Assembly (NCBI GenBank): GCA_036897485.1
Contig: JAYMTF010001698.1
Location: 1 to 21,816, forward strand
Source: Pelargonium nanum
Lineage: Eukaryota; Streptophyta; Magnoliopsida; Geraniales; Geraniaceae
Direction of reading: 5' to 3'
Length of the DNA: 21,816 nt
Below are positions 1 to 11,289 of this stretch, one piece after another (within the stretch, counting starts at the first letter, position 1; every line of letters starts with the position of its first letter). Under the pieces are notes generated by a model that was not told the DNA's origin, made no database searches, and saw nothing but the letters and a program-made list of their open reading frames with translations. Position numbers and translations under genes: made by a program.

Positions 1-2297
1 TCAATTTTGTAAGCCTTTATGGCATAGTTTGGTTTAATGAGAAGTACTTGCATTCCCCTTCAAAAAAAGAACTCAGAAGTGTCATGTGGATTGTTTTTTT
101 TATAAATATTTTATTTATTTTCCAACCATAAAATTCTTTTGTCACACTTCTTGAACATTTTTGGATAAATAAATAGAAATATTAAGAAAGGTGTTTGATT
201 ATTCACTGTTCAAGTAATATATTAAAAATATAATTATGCTTCTCATCTTAATTTTTATAGCATGACCAGTTATGCAAACATCAACAATGATCACTATTGA
301 ACAGTCTAAACAATTCAATGCAAAGTAAAATTTGAATAGTTTTAACAAAAATAAAATAAATAAATTTTGAAGAAATGCAAACAAATAATTAATTACAATA
401 TAAGAACATTAATTTGTCTTTATCTTTTTGGATTTAATTTAAAATAAATTTTGCTAGAATGTGAAGTCCAACCATTTTACTCATCCGCTCTTTGGTCCGC
501 ACCTGCATCATCGGTAATGGATACGCACGGAGAAGAGAAAAAAGAACCAAGCTTTAAGGAGTTGTACTTTTAGGAGGAAGTATCGTATGTGGCGTACAGT
601 GATGCACCCTCCTGTAAACAAACGGCTGTGATTTCATATGATTAAAGTAAGTTTAAATAGACTGTGAACGTGTCAAAATTGATAAAGACGGACGGTAATG
701 GTATAGTTTCAAAAATGGACCCCACCAGGTGGAACAAACGACAGAGCGGATTGCAAATATGGAGAGAGGATGGGACCCACGATAATAACCCAAAGCAATA
801 AGGTCAGAGAAATCGGAAGCATTTTACTATTTTTTGGGTGTCGTTTTCGCAATGGAAAGAGGCGTTTGATTGATGACAGATTCTCCAATAATAAATCACG
901 TGAAAAGGACGGACGATATCTTGTCTACTCCCTCGAACGCGAATCTCTGCCGTCCACGTAATTAGATCAATGTGGGTCCTCCAAAATCTATTGCGCATGG
1001 ACGTCTCAGATCTCTTTTTAGCACTTTTGATTTTACTTTAATTTATATTTTCTGGTGGAATTTATGGTGTACAAAAATGTTGTCCTTTTCATAGGATATG
1101 CTATCAAACATTAGACTTTTCTAATTAAATAATCAACATGACTATGAGTCTACGATAAATATTTTAATTTTTACATCTATCTTTAAGATAAATATTGATA
1201 GTTTGTCCTACTACTAATTAGAAAAAAAAACAATCAAATTAGGAGAACTTTTTTATTTTGATATACATTTATTTTTAGACCATATACTTTAATCAGTTAT
1301 TTAAAATTCTAAACTATGATACTTTGAGTTAAAATGATCTATGTCGTTATTTGGGGTTAACTTCTCCGTTATTTTCTTTTTGTTATTTTCACCAAAAATC
1401 GGTAAAATATATTTTTCATAACGATGATTAGTTTGAATATCTGAAAGTTTGTTATTAACAAAAAAAGTTGTATTACAAGACTTGATGCATGAATACATAC
1501 TTCAATAATCATTTATAAATTTAGCTGATAAGTTAATACATTTTAAAGAGCAATAGTGTAAAATGTAACATGTTCCTATTTTAGAAAATTTGACCATAGT
1601 GACAATTCCATTTTGTGTATATATAAAAAGAGCAATTTATTAGAAGGATAAAGATAGTAATGTAAAATGATAAATAGAGTGAAAATGATAAATGTGACGT
1701 CATTGCTAAGTTCAGCAAAATGAAAGAATTTAGGAGAAGGAAGTGAGGTCCCATCGGAGGAAAAAGTCTAGTGTTGTGTGGTTGAACGAAGACTAAAATC
1801 ACTGACTCAATTCCATTTTTTCCACAAACCTTGCTTCTTCTTCTCCTCTTGTCTTGTCCATCCCCTCCCATTCTCATATTCCACAACACAATAATGGCAT
1901 ATCAAATTTGATTCCATACATTTTGTATCAAATTTGACCGACTTCTTATGTAAAATTTCGGATTATATCGCTTTGAATAGGATAAATTTGTTCGTACAGC
2001 ATTAAAAATCCGATTTTTCTATCCAATCCAAGATAATGATCCGAACTTTTTCCATAATTGAACCAAATTCAAATTTCCATTCAACGCTTGTCAGATCGAC
2101 CTCACTTTTATGCATAGAACTTGTGTATATGCATATTTATATATATATTCGATACCGGTAGACCTCACTGTCCTAAATTTATCAAAAATGAGATATCATA
2201 TATAATGGGCCACATGAAAAGTGGCTCGTTTAACAACTGAACAATCCCAAACATTTGGACATCTTGGTTTAAACTTCTTGTTCTGTATATACAGTAA
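1..2297. other. AT-rich spacer left of the first PLC gene
   Basis: I find no supportable gene here. Open frames are short and carry no family signature. The block at about 470-1020 is richer in G and C than its surroundings and holds a palindromic G-box, CACGTG, at 898-903, so it may be the promoter or 5' leader of a gene lying to the left; this is inference. A pyrimidine-rich stretch at about 1829-1872 resembles a plant 5' leader, but the ATG that follows near 1893 opens only a five-codon frame. The right end, next to the PLC stop codon, should contain that gene's 3' untranslated region, but I see no clear polyadenylation signal. Confidence 0.6.
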
Positions 2298-4741
2298 TCA
2301 ATTAAGAAATTCAAAACCAAGAAGAAGCTTTACCGAACTGTACTTGTCACCCTTTTGGTCGTATAAAGGAACTGCCCTGATGCCGGAGCTCAACTCCGAC
2401 ACCGGTAGACAGGTTTGGCCTCCAAAGTCAGGCGTAAGACTTGTGTCATACTCTAAAACTTCAATCCTCAGCAATGCCAGTTCCGGGACCCTTAATTTGA
2501 ACTTGAACTCCTTGTTCCATACTGGCATCCACTCGTCCTCTATTGCCCTCGTTTCCTTCATTACCGAATCAGCTCGCACTCCTGCTATTCCAATCTGCAT
2601 ATACATGTATCCACAATTATGCAAAAACGTTACGTTACGTGATGTTATGTTATGTTACGTTATGTTATGCTTACTCTTGCATAGAAGTCTGGTGGCGAAT
2701 ACAGATCGAAGTGAGTGGGCCTAAAATCCAAGTGCCAACCTTCCCCCATGTAAACATTTACCTGTTAAGTTCTGATTCATTATCATCTGATCTCAAATCT
2801 CAATTATAAGCTTCATTACAGTAACTTACTTGAGTACTTACTGACCTTAAGAGTTGTTTTTATTGGTAACCAAGCTCTAGGGTCAAAAACCTCACCATTC
2901 TCTTCCTGTAAAAGAAAATCTGGTTTCTTCACATAACCACACCCACCATTGGCTCTGAACATGCCTTGCATGATCCACAGGTACTTCCCATGTCCCTGGA
3001 ATTGATCACAATCTCATCAAATTATCAATTTAAGCAAATGCTCTATAACAATTTGACTATAACTGACCTGCATATTGAAGGCAACCATTTGAGCACCATG
3101 GATCCATCCCAGAAGAGGATTGTAATTTGAAGAGTCGAGGCGCAAACCCTTCGGATAGACCCTCAGCAGATTCTTTTGGGTAAATCTGGACCCAAAATTG
3201 TATTGTATTGTATCAGATATGTGATGAGCAATGCATGAACTTGTTTTGAAGTTACTAACCTGACAATATCAGTGGCATGTGTTTCTACAGCATCTTCGAG
3301 CTGTTGCTCGCTCAGGCTAAGACGCCTAACTTTATTCGGATCAATCCTCAGCATATTTCCAATCCCACCTTTCGGCTTTCCTGCGTGTATGGCTATTAAG
3401 TGTTTATACTCAGGAGCAGCAGCATTCTCCACATCACCCTCCAACTCATCATCCTGTACAGTGGAATGCAAGTAAATGGGAACATAACAAAAATTCAATA
3501 CAAAATTGTTTAACTTTAGATTATGCACTCACCTGATCATCAGTTTCTGATTCTTTACTCACATGTGCCTTCTGATTCGCCCACAGTTCGTCATGATCAG
3601 CTGAGTCTATCGCGTGAGGCGTGCTCTTTCTTTCCCCACTGATTTGGTTTTGGAGGTACTTTTTTGGTGGTTTAGTGGAAATCATTATCATTTTCTTCAA
3701 GGATTCTGGTGATGGGAATTCCTGTAATTCTGTATCAGGGCAATACAGCATGTCTCCAAATGTTCTAGTGACCATCTAAGCACAACCAAAGCTCCATGAT
3801 CAGCCAGAGGCCATGATAAAGTTTTAGCATACATTACACATTTACATAAATACACACACCTTGGCCACTTTAGCCTGAAGGTCAGGAGTCAGGTGGTCTT
3901 CAAAAGTGATCACAACAGGATACTCTGAAGCAACAAAAGCATAGTCTCTGATAGCGCACAAACATTTTATGAGTTCCACAGGAGATGTCAGTGTCCTGCA
4001 TTCATGTGATTGAATAAAACATAAATGATCGCGTCACATGTTGAATAGATCGGTTTGATCATAGAGGCAAGCCTTGTATTTACAAGAATAAAGCAAGAAA
4101 ATGGATCATACCCTCCATGACAAACTTCTACATCATCTTTTGCACTGTTTGGCCATAAATCCAATTCAATTACCCTTACACCTCTCTTAAGAGCCCTTAT
4201 GATGGGTTCTTCACTGCTATCGCTGCTTAGCTGATTCCCTGTCAAGTACGAGTTGTGGCCTGTGTATAAGAAATAGTGAGCGAGAGGAGCATTCATGTCT
4301 TGGTGAACCTGAAGGACAGATCAAAGATGCACAACTATTATCAGTCCGGGTAATAATTTATAACAAAAAAGTACCAATAGTTGTGAATGTGATACTAATA
4401 TGTACCCCGCGAGATGGCAAAGGCGGATTGAGGTCACCAAGGAGATAGCGAAAGAAGGCTTCAAGATGGAGACCCTTCCTGTGCAAGATTTTGAGATGCT
4501 TGACACTGTTATAAATGGCCAGCGCGTCCTCTCTGGTAGCGTCTGGCTCCTTTTGTACCTCAATGAGGAACCTCTGCAAGTCATCAATAGACATGGTGCC
4601 ATTTTCTGATGAGTATCTTTTAAAAAGGTACTTGACATCTTCTGGGGGCTCTACAGCCCGGAGCTTGAATATCCTCCTGAAGCAGAAGCAGACCTTGAAA
4701 GACTGTTTGGAAATCGTCAGCGAGTGCTTGGGCTTGGACAT
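2298..4741 (-). CDS. PLC: phosphoinositide-specific phospholipase C, PLC2/7-like (complete, 9 exons)
   Basis: This enzyme cleaves phosphatidylinositol phosphates into diacylglycerol and an inositol phosphate at membranes and needs Ca2+. Exons in coding order: 4406-4741, 3996 minus one (3860-3995) after 4112-4308, then 3533-3775, 3260-3453, 3068-3185, 2846-2995, 2675-2761 and 2298-2594. The joined frame is 1758 nt, or 585 aa, normal for plant PI-PLC. In order it shows a degenerate EF-hand-like N-terminus (about 20-105), the X domain (about 113-255), a charged X-Y linker (about 256-320), the Y domain (about 325-445) and a C2 domain (about 460-575). Visible active-site residues are His130 in [12 protein letters not shown], His176 in CHGGTLTSP, and likely Ca2+ ligands Asn131, Glu160, Asp162 and Glu210 (ITFEDHL). 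I chose the start at 4741 because the family's [13 protein letters not shown]-terminus follows it. An in-frame ATG at 4819 lies in pyrimidine-rich, splice-acceptor-like sequence and is probably leader. The N-terminus looks closest to Arabidopsis PLC2/PLC7. It lies head-to-tail with the next PLC. Confidence 0.95.
2628..2670. repeat. (TTAYG)n pentamer microsatellite in PLC intron 8
   Basis: The plus strand alternates ttacg and ttatg pentamers, with one gtgatg interruption, across most of the 80-bp last intron (2595-2674) of the first PLC gene. It sits between exon 8 and exon 9, which encode parts of the C2 domain, and does not touch the coding frame. It is likely length-polymorphic. Confidence 0.8.
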
Positions 4742-5572
4742 TGTTATCTCCGCGCTGTGCACAGAGAGGGAGAGAGATGCGCAGAGGCTGAAACCTGCAG
4801 ATACTTGGTAATTTTTCAAGGGACAAATAGAGGGAATGGAGTCACAGGAAAGAGAGAATCAATCCTGATGCATTTACCATAAGGAACATGAACTGTAAAG
4901 TGTACACATTCCCTAACTCTTTTGTGAAAATCACAAGTGGTCACTCTCTGTTCTTTTTTTCCGCGTAAAGAAAAGAAAAGAACACTAGCCCAAGTTGCAG
5001 GACGAACCATGGTGCCGTATGTGACTGAATGTGCATATGTTTAAAGGTTCTGTTGCCTAAGTTTTGGACAATGCTGTCCACTAAGATCCATCTTTTTTTT
5101 CATGGGATGGTATTTAGTGGAGTTGTTTTATTGTTTCCACAAAAGCAATATTTTTGCTTATCAAACCCATGATCTATCCTGAAATAACTTCATTAGTGAA
5201 CCTAGTACTTTATAGAAAGAGCAATATCAGTTAGATTTGCTTTTCTTGTTCCATATCAGTGTTGGTATGTTTTCCTACCACTAGGACATGATGCTCTATG
5301 AGCCACAACCAACTAGAATCGGCATATTTGAGAGTGCAGACATATCCTGAAGAATAACTATAATAGATTATGGCTCACTTTTGTTTCATATACAATATAT
5401 AGAACCTGAACACAAGTTCAATCAAGAATCAACCAATCTGTTCCAAGTTCAAAAAATATGCCAGGGGCAATAAAAACGAGGGAGGACAAAAATATATAGT
5501 ACACACCCACGACATGACATGGAATCATGAGATAGCTTTACCAAAAATAGATACACAATTACACAAATGAGT
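4742..5572. other. spacer between the tandem PLC genes
   Basis: These 831 bases must hold the 3' untranslated region of the right-hand PLC (from 5572 leftward) and the promoter and 5' leader of the left-hand PLC (from 4742 rightward). On the minus strand, pyrimidine-rich runs ending in CAG occur shortly before the start codon, for example at about 4753-4770 and near 4790. They look like splice acceptors and suggest a possible intron in the 5' leader; only a transcript could confirm this. I see no further coding sequence. Confidence 0.5.
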
Positions 5573-8500
5573 TCAAACAAACTCAAAGCGCATAAGAAGC
5601 CTTACAGAACTAAACTTCTCGCCCTTACGGTCCATGAGGGGGACTGCATAGATTCCTGGCCTCAATTCAGAAACAGGCAAGCAAGATTGTCCACCAAAAA
5701 CATTCTTCTCGGTGATGTTATACTCGCGGACTTCCACTTGAAGCAAAGCTAGTTCCGGAACAGTCAAAGGAAATGTGAACTCTTCGTTCCAAACAGGCGC
5801 CCAATCATCCTCTTTTACCTTTGTTTTATGCCTCATCTCATCTGCTGGCACTCCTGCTATACGAACCTACATTACAAGACTGACTTGGTTAACGTATGTG
5901 AATTGACTCCTCTTGTGATATATTGTAATACACCAAATTAGGTACCTTGGTGAAAAAGTCAGGCGGGGAGTATGCATCGAAGTGAGTTTTTTTAAAATCT
6001 ATGTGCCATCCATCTCCCATATACACTTTGACCTGTTGAGTACCAGAATAAGTCGATCGGGAAAAAGGATAAGGGGAGGCAGGAAGGAGGAAGGGAAGAA
6101 AAATATTAACAGCATGCTCACTTTTAATGTTTTCTTCACGGGCATTTTCGCTTTTGGGTCAAAGACTTCGCCATTTGACTCCATGTTCATCAGAAAATCA
6201 GGCTTTTTCACGTAGCCACACCCCCCATTGCCTTTAAAAATTCCATGAATCAACCAAAGAGACCTTCCATAGCCCTGCCATTAAACCAGTCATGTTAATT
6301 CAACTAGAGGGGTGCATAAATTTATGCATAACTACAAGTTTTTTAAGCTTTTAAGTGGAAAAGACAAATAAGACTCTGAAGCAGGATATTTTCATTTCAA
6401 TTTGGAATGGAAAAGACCAGTGAACCATACCTGCATATTGAAAGCAACCATCTGAGCTCCATGCATCCAACCAATGTGTGGTTTGTAATTGGAAGAGTTA
6501 AACCGAGTAGCCTTGGGGAATATTCTCAAGAAGTTCTTCTGGGTAAACCTGAGAAGTTGCAAGGATTAGATCGAGTCATTTCGGACATCTTTAACATACT
6601 ACAATAAAAAAGCTTAATCTTAATCATATTCATTAAATGAAAATAGAAAAGTTGTCTTCCCAAGTACCTCACAACATCAGTTCCATAAGATGCAACAGCT
6701 TTTTCAAGAGCTTGTTCATTCAAACTAAGGCGTCGGATTGTATCACTTTGAATTTCAAGTGCCTTCTTTGTCCCACCCTTACGTGTTCCAGCCTGAATAG
6801 CTATTAGACGCTTATAAGCAGATGCTCCTAACAGCTGCGAGTCCTGATCACAGCCATCATTGCTTTCATCATCCTGATTGTGGCTACTCAGATCGTCGCT
6901 CTGCATGCCAATGGAGCAAAACTTGAACTATGCACTTAAAAAGAAGATAATTTACTTGACAAAAATGAACTCAAGATGTGAATTTCATTTCCTCCAAACC
7001 TTCTCGTCCTCTAGATCGTCTGTAAGGTCCGATGGCTCTTTTCCCCATACCTCATCATCAGAGGAAGAATCCTTTCCCTTCAGTGAGTTACTACCCTTGT
7101 CCTGGTCACTTTTAGCTTCAAGGTATTCTTTTGGAGGCTTGGTTGATATAATAATTTGGTACTTTAAATCTTCGGGTGAAGGGAATTCTTTGAGACATTC
7201 CGAATCAGGATAAAACAGCATATCTCCAAATGTTTGAGTTATCATCTGAAAACAAGTAGATATGTGATAAACAAAAGGAAATGCTAGCTACATAAATGAT
7301 TGAAAGCAACAATAATTGAAAGTCACCTGAGCTACTTTTTCCCGGAGATCATTGTTCAGATGGTCTTCTAGGGTTATTATGAGAGGGTAAGGAGATGCAG
7401 TAAAAGCATGCTCCTTAATGGACCTCAAGCATTTAATGAGCTCCACAGGAGGTGTTAGGGTTCTACATTTAAAGCACAGTTTAGATAAAATACCCCATGA
7501 AAAGAAATGATATTAATCCACAAAAGCTTCAATTAAAAGATGTTAAATGCAGAAAGCAGGGAAGAAGAACAAGAGAGACAAAGTAACAAACATATAGTCA
7601 TATACTACCTTTTTTTCATTCTCTCATCAATGTCAAGACCATTTATTATATGATCATTCCAAGTTAAAGTACTTAGCTCAGTCAATTCAATAATCTATAT
7701 GGGCAGAGCATATATAAAATTGAAGTCCTATTTACATAAATTTTGGGCAGAGCATATATAAATTTACCTACTGGAGCAGCACACACGAATTGGAAACATA
7801 TTTTTTACTAAAGGAGCATGTTTAACCTGAAATCATCCATCTCATCCAAAGTGTAATTAAGCATTCTGGTTTAGTGGACATGGGAGTGAAGCAAATAGGC
7901 AATGATTTTACATATGGGGTGAGGGTAGCATACCTTCCATGGAGAACATGAATGTCATCTCTAGTGGAATTCGGCCATATATCAAGCTCAACTACTCGCA
8001 CACCTCTCTTCAACGACTTTATGATTGGGACATCGCTGCAATCACTGCTGAGCTGATTACCCGTCAAGTAGGAATTGTGACCAGTGTAAATGAAATAATG
8101 GGACATCGGAGCTGTCATATCTTGGTGAACCTGTAAGTAGAATATGCTGGTTTTAAGCAACAACGGTTTGATCTACTATGAACAACAGTTACTCAAGAAA
8201 TACTAGCTAGAAATACAAATAAACCTAACTGATGCTAGCTACCCGAAAAATCAGGAGTTGTCCCTACGAATGACAAATGTGACACCCGAGTGACACATCT
8301 GCACCCAAGCGGCACATCAACACCCAAGAAAATCAAACACAAAGTGCATGTAGAGCTCTCAAGCTCACCCGGCGTGGACACCACACCACCAACAACCGAC
8401 CACACGACGACATGTGGCGAGTTTGGTTTGCAAGTATAAACACTTTCTCCTTGGTAAGAGGAGAGGAAGAATCCACAATTTACTTAAAGACATTCTCTCT

Positions 8501-9246
8501 AGTTTATTTCTCTAAAATCCTCCAGAGCGAGGTGTGGTTCGGAGTGACCCGCAGTGGATTCTTATTCTTAGGTTCGAGTCGGATTCCCGAGCACACACTC
8601 AAGTCCCCTCTAACAATGTGCAAATGTTGTGCAGACTCCAATATTCCTGGGAGCAAGGTCTCAAACTTCCAACTTCATGACCGACAATTTGACCGAGTCA
8701 AATAGGCACATCACTAACTTTATTGATCAATTCTAAATCAAACTTAATCAAATGGCAGAGACAAATAAAACCCCCCAAATATCATTAGATGATTCAATCC
8801 AAACCAAGACTCAAAGTTTAACACACTTCAATTGGCATCATATTTCAGGAAAACCTAAATCCAAATTACTAAAAACAGCCGACATTTCTGTAATTTCAAC
8901 TGAAACGACTAGTAACAGTAAAAAAAAGTACCTGAGATCTGATCGGAGGATTGAGATCGCCGGAGAAGAGGTAGCGGTGGAAATCGTCGAGAGTGAGACT
9001 GCGCCTCCTGAAATGGGCGATATGATTACGCCTCTGCAGAGTCTGGTCAATGATCTTCTCGGCTCCGGCAAGAGTGGCGCCCTCATCGGACTGAACCTCC
9101 ACCAAGAAGCGCCGCAATTGCTCCGCCGTCATGTGGGCCCCACCCTCCGCATACTTAAAAAACGCCTCTTTGACGTCGGCCGGCGGCTCCTTCTCCGTCG
9201 ACCGGAACCTCCGCGTAAAGCACACGCATATCCTATAAGTCCCCAT
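5573..9246 (-). CDS. PLC: phosphoinositide-specific phospholipase C, PLC4/5/6-like (complete, 9 exons)
   Basis: This is a second Ca2+-dependent PI-PLC, arranged in tandem with the first. Exons in coding order: 8932-9246, 7934-8130, 7327-7462, 7000-7245, 6668-6900, 6431-6548, 6122-6274, 5946-6032 and 5573-5866. The joined frame is 1779 nt, or 592 aa. The order is EF-hand-like N-terminus, X, acidic linker, Y and C2. Active-site residues are visible: His123 ([10 protein letters not shown]), His169 (VLHGRTLTPP), and likely Ca2+ ligands Asn124, Glu153, Asp155 and Glu203 (ITLEDHL). The start [15 protein letters not shown] matches the family N-terminus that I recall for Arabidopsis PLC4/5/6. Exon 1 is rich in G and C. 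The donor after exon 4 (GTTTGG) is weak, so that boundary is the least certain; the next acceptor at 6901 keeps the frame. Introns 1 (801 bp) and 2 (471 bp) are much longer than in the sister gene (97 and 116 bp). A candidate upstream ORF and a hairpin lie just before the ATG. Confidence 0.95.
7701..7762. repeat. 18-bp direct repeat in PLC intron 2
   Basis: The 18-mer gggcagagcatatataaa occurs at 7701-7718 and again, identically, at 7745-7762 inside the 471-bp second intron of the right-hand PLC. It may mark a small local duplication or an old insertion footprint. The intron is about four times longer than its counterpart in the sister gene. Confidence 0.85.
8131..8931. other. long PLC intron 1 with compositionally distinct insert
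   Basis: This 801-bp intron separates the EF-hand exon from the X-domain exon; the sister gene has 97 bp at the same place. The middle, about 8230-8700, is richer in C and G than the other introns. It includes a decayed 19-nt minisatellite of about 2.6 units at 8279-8328 (core CACCCRAG) and the plus-strand hexamers ACCGAC at 8395 and 8680 and GCCGAC at 8878. A remnant of an inserted repeat is a reasonable guess, but I recognise no transposon family, terminal repeat or coding domain. Confidence 0.55.
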
Positions 9247-9247
9247 C

Positions 9248-9262
9248 TCTCCGAAACGGAGA
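9248..9262 (-). promoter_or_regulatory. six-bp hairpin immediately before the PLC start codon
   Basis: The plus strand reads TCTCCG-AAA-CGGAGA, a perfect six-bp stem with a three-nt loop, ending one base from the ATG at 9246. In RNA this would place a G/C-rich stem just before the start codon. Its function is unproven. Confidence 0.4.
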
Positions 9263-9290
9263 CCCTTCGAGTCCGATTCTCCGGTAGGTT

Positions 9291-9329
9291 CTAAAATATA
9301 CAGATACTTTCGTGCATGGCCATGGCCAT
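9291..9329 (-). promoter_or_regulatory. candidate upstream ORF before the right-hand PLC
   Basis: On the minus strand, three in-frame ATGs separated by GCC open a 12-codon frame that ends in TAG at 9291, 44 nt before the PLC start codon and out of frame with it. If the transcript begins farther upstream, scanning ribosomes would meet this frame first. A possible TATA-like run (alternating T and A, minus strand, about 9538-9550) would give such a leader. The transcription start is not known. Confidence 0.4.
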
Positions 9330-11289
9330 GGGTAGTTGAGTACTAAATATCAGTAGCTGTGACTCTTCAAACTGTACAGAGACCGAAACCTGTATTTGTA
9401 ACCATAGCCTTCCCGCCTTTTAAAGCATCAGACAATGGCAATTTGTGGGCCATCGACGATTTATGAGTAATCAACATGATTGAATTGAATCTCAGTCTCT
9501 CTCAACCTTTTCTTTAATTTTATGCTTCTTTTTAATTGTATATATATAACCATAATTTAGTGGTAGTGGACTACCATTTTTATTTTACTTTATCATTGGT
9601 TTCACATTTGGTTTTGCTTGTCAGCAAAATATTTATATCTTATGGTCCCATAAAACAAAGCTACTTTGCATAAAGCGCTGGACTGTTATTGTTTATAAAT
9701 ACTGAATGTTCAATAATGCATGTAAAGAGTTGATAAACACGTATAAGACATTAATTTTATGTGTTTGGAATGAGATTCTTAATTAATTTGAAGATAAATT
9801 ATACTCTAATTGTGCTGTTTTTTTGTTTTCTTAATGACCACTAGCAATATTTTACCAAAGATCACATGTATGTATGTCATTGAAGAGTTGTATATGTTTT
9901 GTTTGTTTCGTAAGAGTAAAAAATATATATAAGCGCACGTGGGTATTTGCTATAATCAATCATGCATGTTGCTTCCTTCTTTCCGGTTTGGTTGGCCCTT
10001 TATTTAATGTGGTGATTGAAATCTAAAAATGAATAAATATATTGATCACATGTGAAAGAGGAAATACATGTATTTTCTATATATAAAGACTTGAATATGG
10101 TCGGACTCCAAAGTCTTTGTTTGGCAGTGAATCAGGTTCCTATGACCCAGACGGTGTCAATTTCAATGACTCCCGAGTCAACTTCGCGGCTCCACCAATA
10201 GTCCAACACACATATGTCAGTATTTTAGAGGCAACACACTACTCGAAATTACTGTAACATTTTTGAATGAATAGGGGGCTTCATTGGAGCGAGGTCTCAT
10301 TTTAGAGAGCATACAACATAATTCACATGGTTTACCGACAACTATATATAATATTGGTGCACCTAATTCCTTAATTTCTCATATTAGGTAAGGGTTAAGT
10401 TGTACGTACAGCGCATACAATTAATATTTTTGTTTTGTTACATTTTTGACAACTAAGAAAATGATTCAAGTGCAGTGGAGGAAGATTGGAAGTGGCTCCA
10501 ACATTTGTTTCAATTAGGTTGCGTTTAATTGTTTATGGCAGCTAATGAGGTTTTAGATGCTAGTGTATGCAGTATATGTCAGGTCATTTGCTAAATTAAA
10601 TTTTTAGAAATTCAAGATTTCATCTTCTAATGGTTCTTTTCGGTGGTTCTAATTTAGGACTCTCGACGATGATATGTTCATCGGTATCTCCTTTCAGTTG
10701 CTCTATTTTTTATTATTTTTTTGATTCTTCTATTTCTTAGGTTTTCAAAACCAACTCTCAAAAGTCACAATTCAACCCTAGATTTTTTTTATATTTTTGT
10801 GTGTGTGCGGGCAGAGATATAAACCAAATTTTAATAGCAATACAATCACTGCCACCAACAACTACAACAATGACAATTCTAGTAATTTATGTTTTTAATC
10901 TAGAATGATACAAGATACAACCACAACGGATGTGGACCCATTCGAGCCGGTAAGACCACAATAACGTTAAAGCTTTTCCTAACTCATCACTACTCTCCTC
11001 CACTTGTCCATGTCTTCCCCCACCTCCCACTGCATCCTCACCTTAGTAGAAAACTGAGAATACAACATATCCAAGTCCAATTCATTTATTCATCCATGAA
11101 ATCAAACCTAATCTCAGAGAAAAATAAAACAACAATAAAATTCAATGGATAAGAATGGGCTTCGTGTTGGATTTGGGCTTAAGTATCAAGTTGAATAATA
11201 AAAGCCCAAAAAGCTACTGCCTCCTGCAACATGGCCCAATGCCGCCCACCATTCCATTTACTTTTTAAGAATCGATCCCCGTTCCTAGA

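Noticed and set aside
2221..2724. 167-codon plus-strand frame over the end of the first PLC gene
   Set aside because: It is antisense to exons 8 and 9, which encode a clear C2 domain, and crosses a pentamer repeat.
4742..4819. N-terminal extension of the first PLC from the in-frame ATG at 4819
   Set aside because: The added residues are Ser/Leu-rich translation of a pyrimidine tract and would precede the family's conserved N-terminus. The sequence looks like leader or intron end. A hydrophobic leader would also be out of place on a cytosolic enzyme.
8412..8705. 97-codon plus-strand frame inside PLC intron 1, and the GGTTCGAGTC word near 8571 resembling a Pol III B box
   Set aside because: The frame has no known domain. 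The B-box-like word has no A box at tRNA spacing and no tRNA cloverleaf can be drawn, so I call neither a gene, a tRNA nor a SINE.
8752..9294. 180-codon plus-strand open frame over PLC exon 1
   Set aside because: It runs antisense through the G/C-rich first exon and into the intron. No recognisable domain; the PLC exon explains the composition.
10090..10260. ATG-less open frame of about 55 codons with less AT-rich sequence
   Set aside because: No start codon, no splice context I can defend and no recognisable family. Too short to call a pseudogene.
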